Shown: positions 27,610 to 37,196 of the stretch, one piece after another | Layout of the letters: each line of letters begins with the position of its first letter | Position numbering within the stretch: the first letter of the stretch is position 1 | Assembly: GCF_003234795.2 (NCBI RefSeq) | Contig: NZ_CP126268.1 | Coordinates: 1,240,001 to 1,304,000 of the forward strand | Reading direction: 5' to 3' | DNA: 64,000 nucleotides | Origin: Curtobacterium sp. MCLR17_032 | GTDB taxonomy: Bacteria > Actinomycetota > Actinomycetes > Actinomycetales > Microbacteriaceae | Program-made: the position numbers and the translations under genes | Notes under the pieces: model-generated | What the model saw: the letters and a program-made list of their open reading frames with translations, nothing else | Databases searched by the model: none | Told to the model about the DNA's origin: nothing

Positions 27610-28452
27610 CTATAAGTTCTCGCCCGGATCGTCGCGCAGCCGAGCGATGAGAGATAGGGCGGTGTCTCGCAGTTGGTTCGCCAATTCCACGTAGTTGCGA
27701 GCCGCCCCGGAAGTCGGAACAGCTTCACCGTGAGCTACGTGATTCCGCAGCGCGAGGAGATTGTGCACCGCCTCGTAGTACTTGCTGGAGATTACTTCGT
27801 TCTTTCGAAGCTGGTCTAGAACCACACGCGGATTCTTGCTCGGTCGGCCGGGGCCTGCCGTAGCGGCCCGAAGATCAAACAGTACCTGCGTTAGCGCCGT
27901 CCACGACATCATGATCGCTCCGGACGGGTCTCGGCTGGGATCGGGCACATATGGTTCAGCAATAGGTCTTTCTAGACCGGTGCCGGGCTCGTCAACCGGG
28001 TCAGTGGGGTCGCCGCGGGTGCCGGCGCTATACGCGGTGCCGCTAGCAGGGTCGTCGCTGTTCCTCTGCGTGGGAGAAGGGCTAGTACTAACGCTGTCGT
28101 CAAGAGGGGTAGCAGGGTCAGCGAGGGTCTTACCGCCATCGCTGGCACCAAGGCTGGGCGCTGGTCCGCCACCAGGCGCGTCTTGGCCGATCCTGCGTAA
28201 GCGCCAGCGCCAGCGCCGGCCCCAACCCCACCCCCAGCCGCGTCTTTCTGCACGCTCGCCATCAAGAATCGACTTTTCGGTGTCCTCCAAAAGCTCCTGA
28301 AACTCGAGTTCACCTCCAAATCCCTTTGCGGTTTTGATGCGATCAACCAATTTGCGCAGAGGCTTCAAAAAGATGAGCACGATCACAAGCGCCACCACGG
28401 GCCACGAAAGAACTTGTTCGGTCATGCCTAGCGCAAACTCTTGCCAACCCAT
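27610..28452 (-). CDS. Membrane-anchored protein with C-terminal HEPN/DUF4145-like domain
   Basis: 280 aa. One membrane helix near the start (VLSWPVVALVIVLIFLKPL), then a charged helix, an odd Trp/Arg run (GWGWGWGRRWRWRLRR, near residues 71-86), a Pro/Ser/Asp-rich linker, and a C-terminal helical domain with LLALRNHVAHGE. The RN-x3-H there (about 236-241) matches the RNase-type HEPN signature, though DUF4145-like domains carry similar motifs without known activity. In a defence island this could be an RNA-targeting effector; that is inference. Confidence 0.55.
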   Translation of the reverse strand: MGWQEFALGMTEQVLSWPVVALVIVLIFLKPLRKLVDRIKTAKGFGGELEFQELLEDTEKSILDGERAERRGWGWGWGRRWRWRLRRIGQDAPGGGPAPSLGASDGGKTLADPATPLDDSVSTSPSPTQRNSDDPASGTAYSAGTRGDPTDPVDEPGTGLERPIAEPYVPDPSRDPSGAIMMSWTALTQVLFDLRAATAGPGRPSKNPRVVLDQLRKNEVISSKYYEAVHNLLALRNHVAHGEAVPTSGAARNYVELANQLRDTALSLIARLRDDPGENL

Positions 28453-28733
28453 CCCCTGATCATGGCAGAAAGGGGGCTTGCTGGCCAACCCCCAGTAGTG
28501 GCCCCAACTGAGACGACGACAGCAGAGCGCCACCCGTCCGGCTACAAGCACCCAACGCCATCACCGGGTCAAGCGCCTGAAGTGAGGTTGCGATCCACGG
28601 CGTTTGTCCCTATCTGCATACGAATGTGGTCCGTCGAAACCACGAATTTGACGAGCTCACAACCGGTGGTACGGCGAGCCTTCCTCCGAGCTCGTTTCAG
28701 ACACCGGAGAAGCGCCTGTACGCTTGAGCCAGG

Positions 28734-29192
28734 ATGACTGAGCGAATCGACGACAATCAGCCCGGCGCTCCGATGGACCTCGCTGCGACGGAGACGACCC
28801 TCGACGAGTTCGACAGGATCTTCGCAGAAGAAGAGGCCGAGGAGCGCGTGGCCAACGCCATCAGCAAGGATCCCTGGGCATTGCCGTTTGAGGACCTCGA
28901 GATCATGCAAGCCATGTGGCGCGGCGTGAACGACACGACCCGGCGAGTGGTCATCGGTCTGTTCGAGAACTTCCAGGCAGCGGGCTACCAAGCACCGCAG
29001 TCATTCGCGACCCTCGATGGGTCCATGCTCGTCGCCTTCGACAAAGCAACTCAGACGGACGATCGCCGCGTGGTGTTCAACGTCAGTCCTGCTGGCGCAA
29101 TCTACGACTACAGGGCATCCGACGGCGCTGGAGCTGCGGTCTCCGAGGAGGCGCTCAACGCTCGGGCAACGGCTGTCATGTCACTCACATGA
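28734..29192 (+). CDS. Hypothetical protein
   Basis: 152 aa, acidic. Residues 1-75 are helical (LDEFDRIFAEEEAEERVANA, EDLEIMQAMWRGVNDTTRRV), the rest mixed (SMLVAFDKATQTDDRRVVFN). No membrane segment, no known motif. It stands alone, divergent from the 27610 gene, with a 281-nt gap that I see nothing in. Confidence 0.5.
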   Translation: MTERIDDNQPGAPMDLAATETTLDEFDRIFAEEEAEERVANAISKDPWALPFEDLEIMQAMWRGVNDTTRRVVIGLFENFQAAGYQAPQSFATLDGSMLVAFDKATQTDDRRVVFNVSPAGAIYDYRASDGAGAAVSEEALNARATAVMSLT

Positions 29193-29657
29193 CAGGGCTC
29201 CGGTCGTCGGGTTCATCCGGGGAGGCATCTTCACCACCGGTCCGCGCGAAGATCGCGCCTGCGGGGCCCGCACGACTGGGTCGTCGCAATCATCCACTTG
29301 GCTTGGCTGCGGGTCGGCCCCCGCGATGGTGCCTGCTGCGGTTGCGAACCACCGCCGGCTTCCTGGAAAGACCATCGCACAAGGTGCATCGGATCAGCGC
29401 TACACCCGATATATGACAGTCTCCCTGATCGATGCCCTTCGCGATGAAAGGCGATGTGCGCCCGCACTCACCGCCGAGCACGAATCACCGTCACGTTGAG
29501 GCGATTCGCTGCCCCATGCCCGAGTCAATTGACTCTGCCATGAACAGGCCTCACATTGCCCATCGCGGATGACTGAGCCGCAACGACCGCAGCCGAGCGC
29601 ATGAGCAGCTCTCTCGTTCGGGCTACGCTGTTGCCGATCGAGAACACGGGGGACGAG
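29193..29657. other. 465-nt region without a supported gene
   Basis: Several overlapping open frames on both strands, all of random composition. I find no RNA gene or repeat here. Confidence 0.5.
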
Positions 29658-30515
29658 ATGATCACCTTTACTGACTTCCTGCCAGTACCTGACCCATCGC
29701 GGACGAAGGTGAAGTTCAACATGCGGGCCGGAGTCGGCGGTTCGGCTGCATGGGACCTCTTGCTGGATGACGAGGAAGGCTGGCTCGATCTCAACCGATA
29801 CCGCGATCGGGGACCCAGCAACACCTATGGCAACGCGAAGTACGTTCTCACTTTCGCCCAGCTTCCCTCTCATGGTCCGCAGTACTTCGTGTTCGGTGGC
29901 TTCTACGAGGTGACCGCGCTGGAGCCAACGGTCTATGAAGGGACTGGCTACGCGCTGCGCCCCATGCCGCAACACGCGGAGTACATCAAGCGGCTCGTGA
30001 TTCGCCTTGCGAAGCCGATCGGCCGTGACGTCTATCTACGTCGTTACGAGTCGCTGCAGGACGGTCCGCTGAACCCGGAAGTGTTCGAGCTCTCACCTCA
30101 AGTAAAGCTCGGCGGTTTCCCCGGGTACCAGCACGTGCTCCTCTCACATGCCAGCATGCAGCGCATCATCTCCTACGGAGAGCCGAGCTGGCGAGAGGCG
30201 CTATCGAGCGTGAAGGGTGTCTACGTCATCACCGACGCCGCGACGGGCAAGCTTTACGTCGGCTCGGCGTCAGCGGAAAGCGACGGCCTGTGGGGTCGAT
30301 GGTCCGACTATGCGAATGTCCGAAACCTGACCGGCGGCAACAAGGAATTCGAAGCGCTTCGACGGACGCTTGGCGACGACTACATCGTCGCGAACTTCCA
30401 GTACACGATCCTGGAAGTGTTCGACCCGAAGACCCGGCCGGAACTGATTCTGCAACGGGAGAACTTCTGGAAGAAAGCGCTTGTGAGTCGTCATCACGGG
30501 ATGAACCACAACTGA
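29658..30515 (+). CDS. GIY-YIG nuclease family protein
   Basis: 285 aa from ATG 29658, preferred because GGGGGA lies 4 nt upstream (ATG 29601 is an alternative). The C-terminal third carries the GIY-YIG core: KGVYVITDAATGKLYVGSAS near residue 187, then LWGRWSDYANV and a late Glu (LQRENFWKKAL). The N-terminal 180 residues form an unknown beta-rich domain, perhaps for target recognition. Stand-alone GIY-YIG proteins of this layout occur in defence islands and mobile elements. Confidence 0.75.
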   Translation: MITFTDFLPVPDPSRTKVKFNMRAGVGGSAAWDLLLDDEEGWLDLNRYRDRGPSNTYGNAKYVLTFAQLPSHGPQYFVFGGFYEVTALEPTVYEGTGYALRPMPQHAEYIKRLVIRLAKPIGRDVYLRRYESLQDGPLNPEVFELSPQVKLGGFPGYQHVLLSHASMQRIISYGEPSWREALSSVKGVYVITDAATGKLYVGSASAESDGLWGRWSDYANVRNLTGGNKEFEALRRTLGDDYIVANFQYTILEVFDPKTRPELILQRENFWKKALVSRHHGMNHN

Positions 30516-30609
30516 GCTTCCTAATCGTCGCGCGGCTACGCCCTGACCGTTTAGGCGACGCCGACGCGACGATCTTCGGGACTGCTGCAGGTTCGGTTGA
30601 CTCGTTCGT

Positions 30610-31050
30610 TTAGGCCGCGAGTGCGACCTGTGGGTTGATGATCGTCTCGTACTCGATCGGGGTCAACTTCCCGAGACCGCGTTGGCGTCGTTTCCGGTGG
30701 TAGGTCGCTGCGATCCAGGTGATGATCGCCAGTCGGAGCTCTTCGCGTGTCGCCCAGCGTTGCCGATTGAGGACGTTCTTCTGCAGCAGGGCGAAGACCG
30801 ATTCCATGGCCGCGTTGTCCGCGCAGGCGCCGACTCGGCCCATTGATCCGAGCAGCCCGGCGTCGCCGAGCGCGCGGACGAACTTCTTCGACCGGAAGTG
30901 GCTGCCGCGGTCCGAGTGGGCGACCGTCCCTGCCGGGTTGCGGCTATGCACCGCCATCTGCAGAGCCGCGACGGCAAGCGAGGACCGCATCCGATCGCCG
31001 ATCGAGTAGCCCACGATCCTGCGTGAGCAGGCGTCCTTGACCGCGCAGGA
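30610..31050 (-). pseudogene. IS3-family transposase, C-terminal fragment
   Basis: Only the end of the rve integrase domain remains: VGYSIGDRMRSSLAVAALQM, HSDRGSHFRSKKF (second Asp), DNAAMESVFALLQKNVLNRQ (Glu) and the C-terminal LTPIEYETIINP. The N-terminal HTH part and first Asp are gone; the sequence is cut near 31050 against an AraC remnant. Not functional. Confidence 0.85.
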
Positions 31051-31068
31051 GGGTGTGCGCCAACTCGC

Positions 31069-31311
31069 CTACCTCCGACGCAGCGTCTCGCTCGGCAGCT
31101 CGCCGAACCGCTTCACATAGGCGGACGAGAACCGCCCGGCCTGCGCGAAGCCCCACTGGCGTGCGACCCCGGCGACGGTCGTCTCGCTGACCGAGTGGTT
31201 CCGGAGTTCGGTCCGCACCCGGTCGAACCGGATGGTGTTCGCAGCTTCCGGCAACGGCTTTCCCCTGCGAACGATCCGGACCACAGAGCTTGGGCGCGGG
31301 GTCAGGAGCAA
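31069..31311 (-). pseudogene. AraC-family regulator, C-terminal remnant
   Basis: TTVAGVARQWGFAQAGRFSS followed by AYVKRFGELPSETLRRR is the second helix-turn-helix of an AraC/XylS regulator. The effector domain and first helix-turn-helix are missing. It abuts the IS3 fragment, so a deletion probably joined them. Confidence 0.75.
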
Positions 31312-31399
31312 GAGAAGCTACCGGCCGTGTCTCATGTTCGTTATGTGATGAGGCGGAATTGAAGCACCTCCCGGCGTCGGGGTGCGGTTGACTGACCGC

Positions 31400-33454
31400 A
31401 TGAGCCAGGACCCAATCTGGAGTGATGACGCTCTCCACACCTCGAACATCCCGGGACGCGAGCAGTTTGCAGTCGCCCTGGCGGCTCGCATCGATCAGAC
31501 TCCGCTGGAGCACAATTCGACCGTATTCGGGCTCGTTGGCGCCTGGGGAACCGGTAAGACAACGCTTCTGTCCGAGATCCGAACGCACCTTCAAGCGGCG
31601 GACTGGCAGATCGTTGACTTCAGTCCGTGGTCAGCGGGAGACGTGGGGTCGATCACGAGCGAGTTCGCTGTCGCCCTTGCAAGCGCTTTCCCCGACAAGT
31701 CCGGGGGCAAGTTACGGGAGGCGATTCTGAAGTACGCGCGCTTCGGCACGCCAGCGCTGGCGCTCATCCCCTTCGCGGGAGCAACGGTATCGGGGCTGGC
31801 AGACGCTGCGCTCAGTGAACTCGGTACTCGGCCGCCATGGCAGGTCACCTTCGATGACCTGAGCAAGCAGATCGCGCAGCAGGGGAGTCGAGTCCTCATG
31901 GTCGTCGATGATGTCGACCGTCTGGACCACGACGAACTCCGCTCCTTGCTCCGTGTTGTTCGTCTCCTCGGCCGATTCAGGAACGTGCACTACCTGCTTG
32001 CTTACGACCAGATCACCATCGACCACAAGCTCCGTGCGAGCAACGCCGACGGCGGCACCTCCGAGTTCATGGAGAAGATCGTTCAGCATCCGTTTGAAGT
32101 CCCACCAGCACCCCTGGTGACCCGACGAAACTGGTGCAGAGCCCTTGTTGAGGAGCACGGAGGCGACATCCCCGCCGGCCTCTTGGATAGTGGCGGTCTT
32201 GAGCCGAGGGAGGACCTCGTTCGTCTTCTCGCTGACGGTATAGAGACGCCACGATCCGTCCTGCGACTAGGGGAACAATTGCAAGGGCTCGCCCCTCTGC
32301 TAGCGAATGCTGAGATCGACCCGCTGGATTTCATCGCGTTGACCTGGCTGCGTATCTCTCAACACGCGGTTTGGAACGATGTCCGCACCCGACCTGAGCG
32401 GTACCTCCATTGGACACAAGATGACACCAATGATCTGCCTGATCCGCGGCTTGAGCACCTCCCGGAACTGGTAGTGCGGGGACAGGTCCCAGTCGTAAGT
32501 CGAATCCTGCAGTTCCTCTTTGAGAGGATGACAATGCCTCGGTCCGCCCAGCGGAAATGGCGGCTCCATAACGAACGCTACTTCCATCGCTACTTTGTCG
32601 TTGGGCTTACCGAGGCGGACGTCAGCGAGCGCCTCGTGGACGCAGCGCTGGAAGCAGCGATCGAAGGCCGCCCCGACGATCCTGCGCTCGACGAGCTCCG
32701 AGGGATCGTACTCGGGCCTGACGGCGAACGTGGCACTCTTGCGATGGATCTCGCGCAAGCTGCCAGGAGCGGCGCGGCGCGTTCCTCCCGGCTGCTCGTC
32801 GACTTCCTTCGGGATATCCGGAACGAACTCGAAGACCTCGGTGAAGACAGGGCGGGGCGGACGGCGGCCGTGGACCGCTGGCTCGTACACGAAGCGGAGG
32901 TCGCAATCTCCTCACACACTTTCACGCCTGACGAGATTGTGGAGAAGTTCGGCTATAACCTGCTCGTGCGAGCAGGTTATGCGGCGCGACGAAACCATCG
33001 AACCGACTTCTCCAGCTTCCGTGCCCCATATGACCGCGCCATCAGGAAGTGGGTTGAACGGCAGAGAACCATCGGTGGCTTTGCGTCAAGTAACGGTGAC
33101 GAGCTTCCAACGATGACGGCGTTCGCGGTGGCGCTCCTGGGTGCTGAATCGCGGGGGTTCCTCGGCGAAACGGTTCGGACTATCGACGACCTTCTCGCTC
33201 TTACTGGCCGATTCGTGACCTACAGCTATTGGGTCGGCAGCGGCTCCCACTATGAGTTGACGTTCAGGCGAGACGAATTCGTCTACGCGGTCGGTGACGC
33301 TCTCCAGAACTTCGTCCCCGATCTGCTTCCATCCGTTCCCGACATCCCGGATTACGACCATGACGACCTTGCCGAACCAAACCTCACGGTCGACGAGCGT
33401 CGTGACTTCGCGATTCGCCGATTACGCGAAGTGCTGGCGCCAGCTGAGGAATGA
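31400..33454 (+). CDS. KAP-family P-loop NTPase
   Basis: 684 aa. Walker A GLVGAWGTGKTTLLSE (about 44-59), a hydrophobic insertion between the motifs (FGTPALALIPFAGATVSGLA, about 115-134), Walker B SRVLMVVDDVDRLDHDELRS (from 163) and FEVPPAP-type sensor region; this arrangement defines KAP NTPases, which often sit on the inner membrane face. The C-terminal 400 residues are an unknown helical domain. KAP NTPases are recurrent in phage-defence loci. Here it is a single gene. Confidence 0.82.
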   Translation: MSQDPIWSDDALHTSNIPGREQFAVALAARIDQTPLEHNSTVFGLVGAWGTGKTTLLSEIRTHLQAADWQIVDFSPWSAGDVGSITSEFAVALASAFPDKSGGKLREAILKYARFGTPALALIPFAGATVSGLADAALSELGTRPPWQVTFDDLSKQIAQQGSRVLMVVDDVDRLDHDELRSLLRVVRLLGRFRNVHYLLAYDQITIDHKLRASNADGGTSEFMEKIVQHPFEVPPAPLVTRRNWCRALVEEHGGDIPAGLLDSGGLEPREDLVRLLADGIETPRSVLRLGEQLQGLAPLLANAEIDPLDFIALTWLRISQHAVWNDVRTRPERYLHWTQDDTNDLPDPRLEHLPELVVRGQVPVVSRILQFLFERMTMPRSAQRKWRLHNERYFHRYFVVGLTEADVSERLVDAALEAAIEGRPDDPALDELRGIVLGPDGERGTLAMDLAQAARSGAARSSRLLVDFLRDIRNELEDLGEDRAGRTAAVDRWLVHEAEVAISSHTFTPDEIVEKFGYNLLVRAGYAARRNHRTDFSSFRAPYDRAIRKWVERQRTIGGFASSNGDELPTMTAFAVALLGAESRGFLGETVRTIDDLLALTGRFVTYSYWVGSGSHYELTFRRDEFVYAVGDALQNFVPDLLPSVPDIPDYDHDDLAEPNLTVDERRDFAIRRLREVLAPAEE

Positions 33455-33712
33455 TGGCTGCCGGGGAGTTGTGAGCGGGTGGCGGAGCCGCTCTTAGTGG
33501 CCGACAGGCTGCCAAGGCAAGGCCGATCGTTGTTGGGTCGTCGCTACGAAGAGCCTCCAACCACTGCTGATCGACGTCCGCCATCCGGTCGTTCACCGGC
33601 CAGCGGTGGTCCGTCAGCTTTGCCCCGCGCCGTCGCGTCGCAGATACCCCGTCCGGATTGTTTCTCACCGGGCTGCCCTAAACGGACGCCGCGAAGCCCG
33701 GAAGCCGAGCGC
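33455..33712. other. Intergenic region between convergent genes
   Basis: No gene. Near 33673 is CCCTAAACGGACGCC, a weak relative of the 26-kb palindromic repeat tail. Nothing else seen. Confidence 0.4.
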
Positions 33713-34741
33713 TCAGCTTGGCAGGTTGTGTCGGAGGTCGTGGCCGGTGTCGGCGGCGAACTGCAGCCGGTCGCGTACTTCTTGCAGCGATGCCGCGTCG
33801 TCGTCGTTGCGGAAGTCAGCGCGGAGGAGCGTGTTCGCGGTGATGATGTCGTCGGTGCGGTCCGTGTAGCCGGCGGCTGCTGCGGTGAGGAAGATCGTCT
33901 GGTCCGCGGGCCGGATGAGTTCGGTGCCGGCGAAGCCGACGGTGTCGGGTTCGAAGCCGAGCGCGGCCATGTCGACTTCTTGCTCCGTGAATGCGACGAG
34001 TCGGTACGGCATCTCACGTTTGCTGATGGCGGGGTAGCCGGGCCGGTCCGAGATGGCGCGGCCGGAGATGCGGCAGCCAGCGCCGATGAGCCGTTCCGCC
34101 TGTTCGATGAGCGGCAGGTCGGACGTCCACCGGGTCCGCACACCGCCAGGTCCGGGGTAGCAGGCGATGGCGAAGTCGATCAGCCCGCCGACCTCTTGTG
34201 ACTCCCATCCAATTTCGGTCCGGTGCACGCGTTTCCCGAGGCGCGCGAGCCCGTCGTCCACCTGCCCAGCAGTCAGCCCGGACTGCACGAGCTTGTCGAA
34301 GCTGGCGCCGTTGACGGCGAGCATGCGCGCGACGGCAAATGTGACGTAGATGGGTGCGGCGTCCTTCCATCGTTCCTTCGTGCCGAGGGCTTGTCTGCCG
34401 TCAATCCAGACGCGGCGCCGGTCAACATCGACCAACAACACCGTCACGGTCTGTTCCGCGAGCACGATCTGCGTCGTAGTGACAGTCCGCGGCGCCAGCA
34501 GGAGCAGTTCCGCATCAGTCGGGTCATCGTCGCGGGGTCGCTGGGTGAGGGTTGGTAAGCGTGCTCGGCGGCCGTCGGCGAGGCGGATCGTGTCGTGCGA
34601 CTCCACGACCGCGCGAAGCCCAGCGAGCTTGAGTACGGCGAGCGTGTTGGTGAGGTCGGTGGTGTCGCCGAGCCCGTACGGCATCGTGATTTGCGGCCGG
34701 TCGGCGTAGGCGGCGTTGACCCATTCGAGCCCAGTCATCAT
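33713..34741 (-). CDS. Unknown protein, paralogue of the 36162 gene
   Basis: 342 aa. Shares with the 36162-37196 protein the blocks MPYGLGDTTDLTNTLAVLKL near the start (LPFGLGWTIDITQTLVTLAA in the other), an RRVWIDGRQ segment, EIGWESQEVGG, ACYPGPGGVRTRW and the C-terminal QEVRDRLQFAADTGHDLRHN. No membrane helix or known catalytic motif. Two ATGs (34741, 34738) overlap the previous stop, so translation is coupled. Last gene of the leftward operon. Confidence 0.6.
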   Translation of the reverse strand: MMTGLEWVNAAYADRPQITMPYGLGDTTDLTNTLAVLKLAGLRAVVESHDTIRLADGRRARLPTLTQRPRDDDPTDAELLLLAPRTVTTTQIVLAEQTVTVLLVDVDRRRVWIDGRQALGTKERWKDAAPIYVTFAVARMLAVNGASFDKLVQSGLTAGQVDDGLARLGKRVHRTEIGWESQEVGGLIDFAIACYPGPGGVRTRWTSDLPLIEQAERLIGAGCRISGRAISDRPGYPAISKREMPYRLVAFTEQEVDMAALGFEPDTVGFAGTELIRPADQTIFLTAAAAGYTDRTDDIITANTLLRADFRNDDDAASLQEVRDRLQFAADTGHDLRHNLPS

Positions 34742-34986
34742 CAGCTGCGCTCGTCTGGGGTGTCGGGTCGGGTGATGGCGATAGGCCAGCGGGTTTTTTC
34801 GAGGAACGGTTCCCATCCGGTGCGGGTGTCGCCGTGGGCTGGTTCGCAGATGGTGCCGGTCTCGGTGCCGCGGATGATGACCTGCCGCAGCACCGTGCTG
34901 GACGGGTCGCGGAAGAACACGTGCCCGTGGACGCCGGTGGCGTCGTAGGCGATGTTGAGGAGGAACAGGTCGGGGCGGCTGCTCAT
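34741..34986 (-). CDS. Small unknown protein, paralogous to 35887 gene and to N-terminus of 34983 gene
   Basis: 81 aa. The first 40 residues (LFLLNIAYDATGVHGHVFFR) match LLSLTLAYDDTRFFGSVMFT of the 35887 protein and LVSMHLSNDRILWGHVLLED of the 34983 protein, so this is a repeated beta-rich domain. ATG 34986 overlaps the previous stop as ATGA; the stop overlaps the next start as TGATG. Confidence 0.6.
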   Translation of the reverse strand: MSSRPDLFLLNIAYDATGVHGHVFFRDPSSTVLRQVIIRGTETGTICEPAHGDTRTGWEPFLEKTRWPIAITRPDTPDERS

Positions 34987-35846
34987 GGCCGCCACCGTCG
35001 TCCGCGGAACAGGGCGATGATCGTCGTCAGCGGCCGGCCTTCCCGCATCCAGTCCAGCGGTGTCAGGACTCGGTCCTCGACGGCGAGGAACTCGAGGGGT
35101 GTGGTCATGAACTCCGTCATCGCGGCCGCGTCGAGGAGCGGCTGCGGGGCTGCCGCGTAGAGGACGTCGAGGCCGGGCAGCAGAGACGCCGGGTCGCCGA
35201 ACTCGGGGAGGGCGGGCTTCACGAGTTGCCAGTCCGGGATGCGTTCTTCACCGTCGAGGTCGAAGCTCGTCAGCCGGCACGACTCAAACAGCTCACCAAC
35301 CTCGTCGATGCTGATCTGCAGGGCCGCAGCGACTTCCGCCTCGGTGAGGGTCGTGTTGAGCAGGTTCCGGCGGATTCGGGCCTGCGTGGCCCGCCACCAG
35401 TCCTCAGGAACGTCCGCCGGACCGACGGCGGAGTGGTCAGGTTGGCGGGGGATCTGTCGGCCTTCGTCGGCGTACGCGGACAGTTGCTCGCGGGTGACTT
35501 CACCTCGGGCGTACATCCACAGCTGCGACTGCCACGGCATGTCGTCCGGGAACCCTTCCAAGTAGCCGGAGTGGATCACCGCCCGGACGGCCTTCTCTCG
35601 CTTCGCGATTTCGGAGGCGGGGATGAGGAGGGTCTGCACGATGCGATTCACCTCTCGCACCGCCGGCACAGACAGGTCCGACAGGACCGTGTTGTGCCTG
35701 TCGTAGAGCTCGTACCCGGGCTCGACGTCGATGGGGCGGACGAGGATCTGCGCCAGGTGCGCGTCCGGGTTGTCGGTGTCCTCGAGGAGCACATGCCCCC
35801 AGAGGATCCGGTCGTTGGACAGGTGCATGGACACCAGACGCATCAT
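34983..35846 (-). CDS. Unknown protein with small beta domain plus HTH/Xre-MbcA-like C-terminus
   Basis: 287 aa from ATG 35846 (a TTG at 35852 is possible). Residues 1-40 are the beta-rich domain shared with two neighbours. The centre has a helix-turn-helix-like stretch (LTEAEVAAALQISIDEVGEL). The end (LLPGLDVLYAAAPQPLLDAA, TPLDWMREGRPLTTIIALFR) recalls the toxin-binding domain of Xre/MbcA/ParS antitoxins, with the usual P-x-x-W/x-L-x-x-G pattern. It may be the operon's DNA-binding regulator; inference only. Confidence 0.55.
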   Translation of the reverse strand: MMRLVSMHLSNDRILWGHVLLEDTDNPDAHLAQILVRPIDVEPGYELYDRHNTVLSDLSVPAVREVNRIVQTLLIPASEIAKREKAVRAVIHSGYLEGFPDDMPWQSQLWMYARGEVTREQLSAYADEGRQIPRQPDHSAVGPADVPEDWWRATQARIRRNLLNTTLTEAEVAAALQISIDEVGELFESCRLTSFDLDGEERIPDWQLVKPALPEFGDPASLLPGLDVLYAAAPQPLLDAAAMTEFMTTPLEFLAVEDRVLTPLDWMREGRPLTTIIALFRGRRWRP

Positions 35847-35886
35847 CGGCAACTATCTCCAAGGGGTGGGCGTGAGCAGAGCGGGG

Positions 35887-36162
35887 TTAGGGCTGCGGGA
35901 AGTCGGCCGGAGTGCGGCCGATGCGGTCGGGTGTGTAGCGGAGGACGAACCGCATGATGCGGGCCGCTTCGACCATCGGCGGAGCCGTCGGGTCCTGCGC
36001 CGTCGGGTCGACGTTGGTCAGGCGGAACCAGGGCGGTTCGCCGGTGTGGTCGATGAGAACCGTGGCCGGCTTGTCGTCGGGATGGTTCGGGTCGGTGAAC
36101 ATGACGGAGCCGAAGAACCGGGTGTCGTCGTAGGCCAACGTCAACGACAGCAGCTGCAGCAT
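35887..36162 (-). CDS. Small unknown protein, beta-rich domain family
   Basis: 91 aa: LLSLTLAYDDTRFFGSVMFT followed by PNHPDDKPATVLIDHTGEPP. It is the free-standing version of the domain found in the two genes after it. Start and previous stop overlap by 1 nt (TGATG at 36162). Confidence 0.55.
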   Translation of the reverse strand: MLQLLSLTLAYDDTRFFGSVMFTDPNHPDDKPATVLIDHTGEPPWFRLTNVDPTAQDPTAPPMVEAARIMRFVLRYTPDRIGRTPADFPQP

Positions 36163-37196
36163 CAGCCCACCCCGCCCTCACCGCTGCCGTTGCTGGGGTG
36201 CCAGCGGAGGTCGTGGGCGAGGTCGGACTGGGAGTGCAGCAGCTGCCGGAGCGCGTTGACCGCATCCGTGTTCACGTCCGCGTAGCTGTCGGCGTAGATG
36301 ACATGCGCGGTGATGAAGTTGTCCGTGCAGCAACCCTCCGCGCTGGCGAGGACGGTGGTGTCCTGTGGAATGACGACCGACACTGTCGCGTCATTCACGG
36401 TGGCGGGCTCGTAGCCGAGCGTGTGCATGTCGGGGTGCTGGGCGAAGAACGCCGTCAGCCGGTTCGGCGGGACGAAGACGCCGGACTGCTGCGCCGCCCA
36501 CCGATCCGACATCACCCCGCCGAGCCTGATGAGCTGGTCGGCTTGCTCGTCGATGGTGGTGTCGCGGCGCCAGCAGGTGCGGACCCCGCCGGCACCCGGA
36601 TACGCCGCCAACGCCCAGTCACACAGGACAGGCCGGTCGGCTGCTTCCCACCCGATAGGCGTGTGAAAGACGTGCGTCCCGAGAGCAGGCATCGCGGCAC
36701 GCACGTCGTCGGCTGGGATGCCGATGCGGTCCGCGATGGAGTGCGTGCCGCCGCCGTGCAGGGCGATGGTGCGGGCGATGGCGAACACGGTCCGCCACCC
36801 TGGGGTCGCGTCCCGCTCCATGGACGAACCGTGCACTTGCCGACCGTCTGCCCAGACGCGTTGCCGTTTCCCGTTCACGACCACCAGGTCCGGGTACCGG
36901 CGAGCGAGCGAGAGCGCACCGCCTTCCGACCCGCCGGGTAGGACGATGAGGTCCTCGGTCCGTTCGGCTGGGGTGCCGTCGTCGTTGATCGTCGCGGTCG
37001 GGTTCGGGGTGGACAGGAACCCGGACCGTCCGTCCTCGAACCGGAGCCGGTCGAACGCCTCCACCTTCGCCGGCATGCCCGCCGCCGCGAGGGTGACCAA
37101 CGTTTGCGTGATGTCGATCGTCCACCCGAGCCCGAACGGCAACGACAGGATCGTCTGCTGGTCCCGGATGTCCTGCACCCACTGCCGGTCGCTCAT
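36162..37196 (-). CDS. Unknown protein, paralogue of the 33713 gene
   Basis: 344 aa; clear paralogue of the 33713 protein (LPFGLGWTIDITQTLVTLAA; RQRVWADGRQVH; PIGWEAADRPVLCDWALAAY; GAGGVRTCW; LRQLLHSQSDLAHDLRWHP). The shared WEx and YPG-GGVRT-W blocks are the best candidates for a functional site, but no known family came to mind. Overlaps its neighbours on both sides by 1 nt, so the operon is tightly coupled. Confidence 0.6.
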   Translation of the reverse strand: MSDRQWVQDIRDQQTILSLPFGLGWTIDITQTLVTLAAAGMPAKVEAFDRLRFEDGRSGFLSTPNPTATINDDGTPAERTEDLIVLPGGSEGGALSLARRYPDLVVVNGKRQRVWADGRQVHGSSMERDATPGWRTVFAIARTIALHGGGTHSIADRIGIPADDVRAAMPALGTHVFHTPIGWEAADRPVLCDWALAAYPGAGGVRTCWRRDTTIDEQADQLIRLGGVMSDRWAAQQSGVFVPPNRLTAFFAQHPDMHTLGYEPATVNDATVSVVIPQDTTVLASAEGCCTDNFITAHVIYADSYADVNTDAVNALRQLLHSQSDLAHDLRWHPSNGSGEGGVG

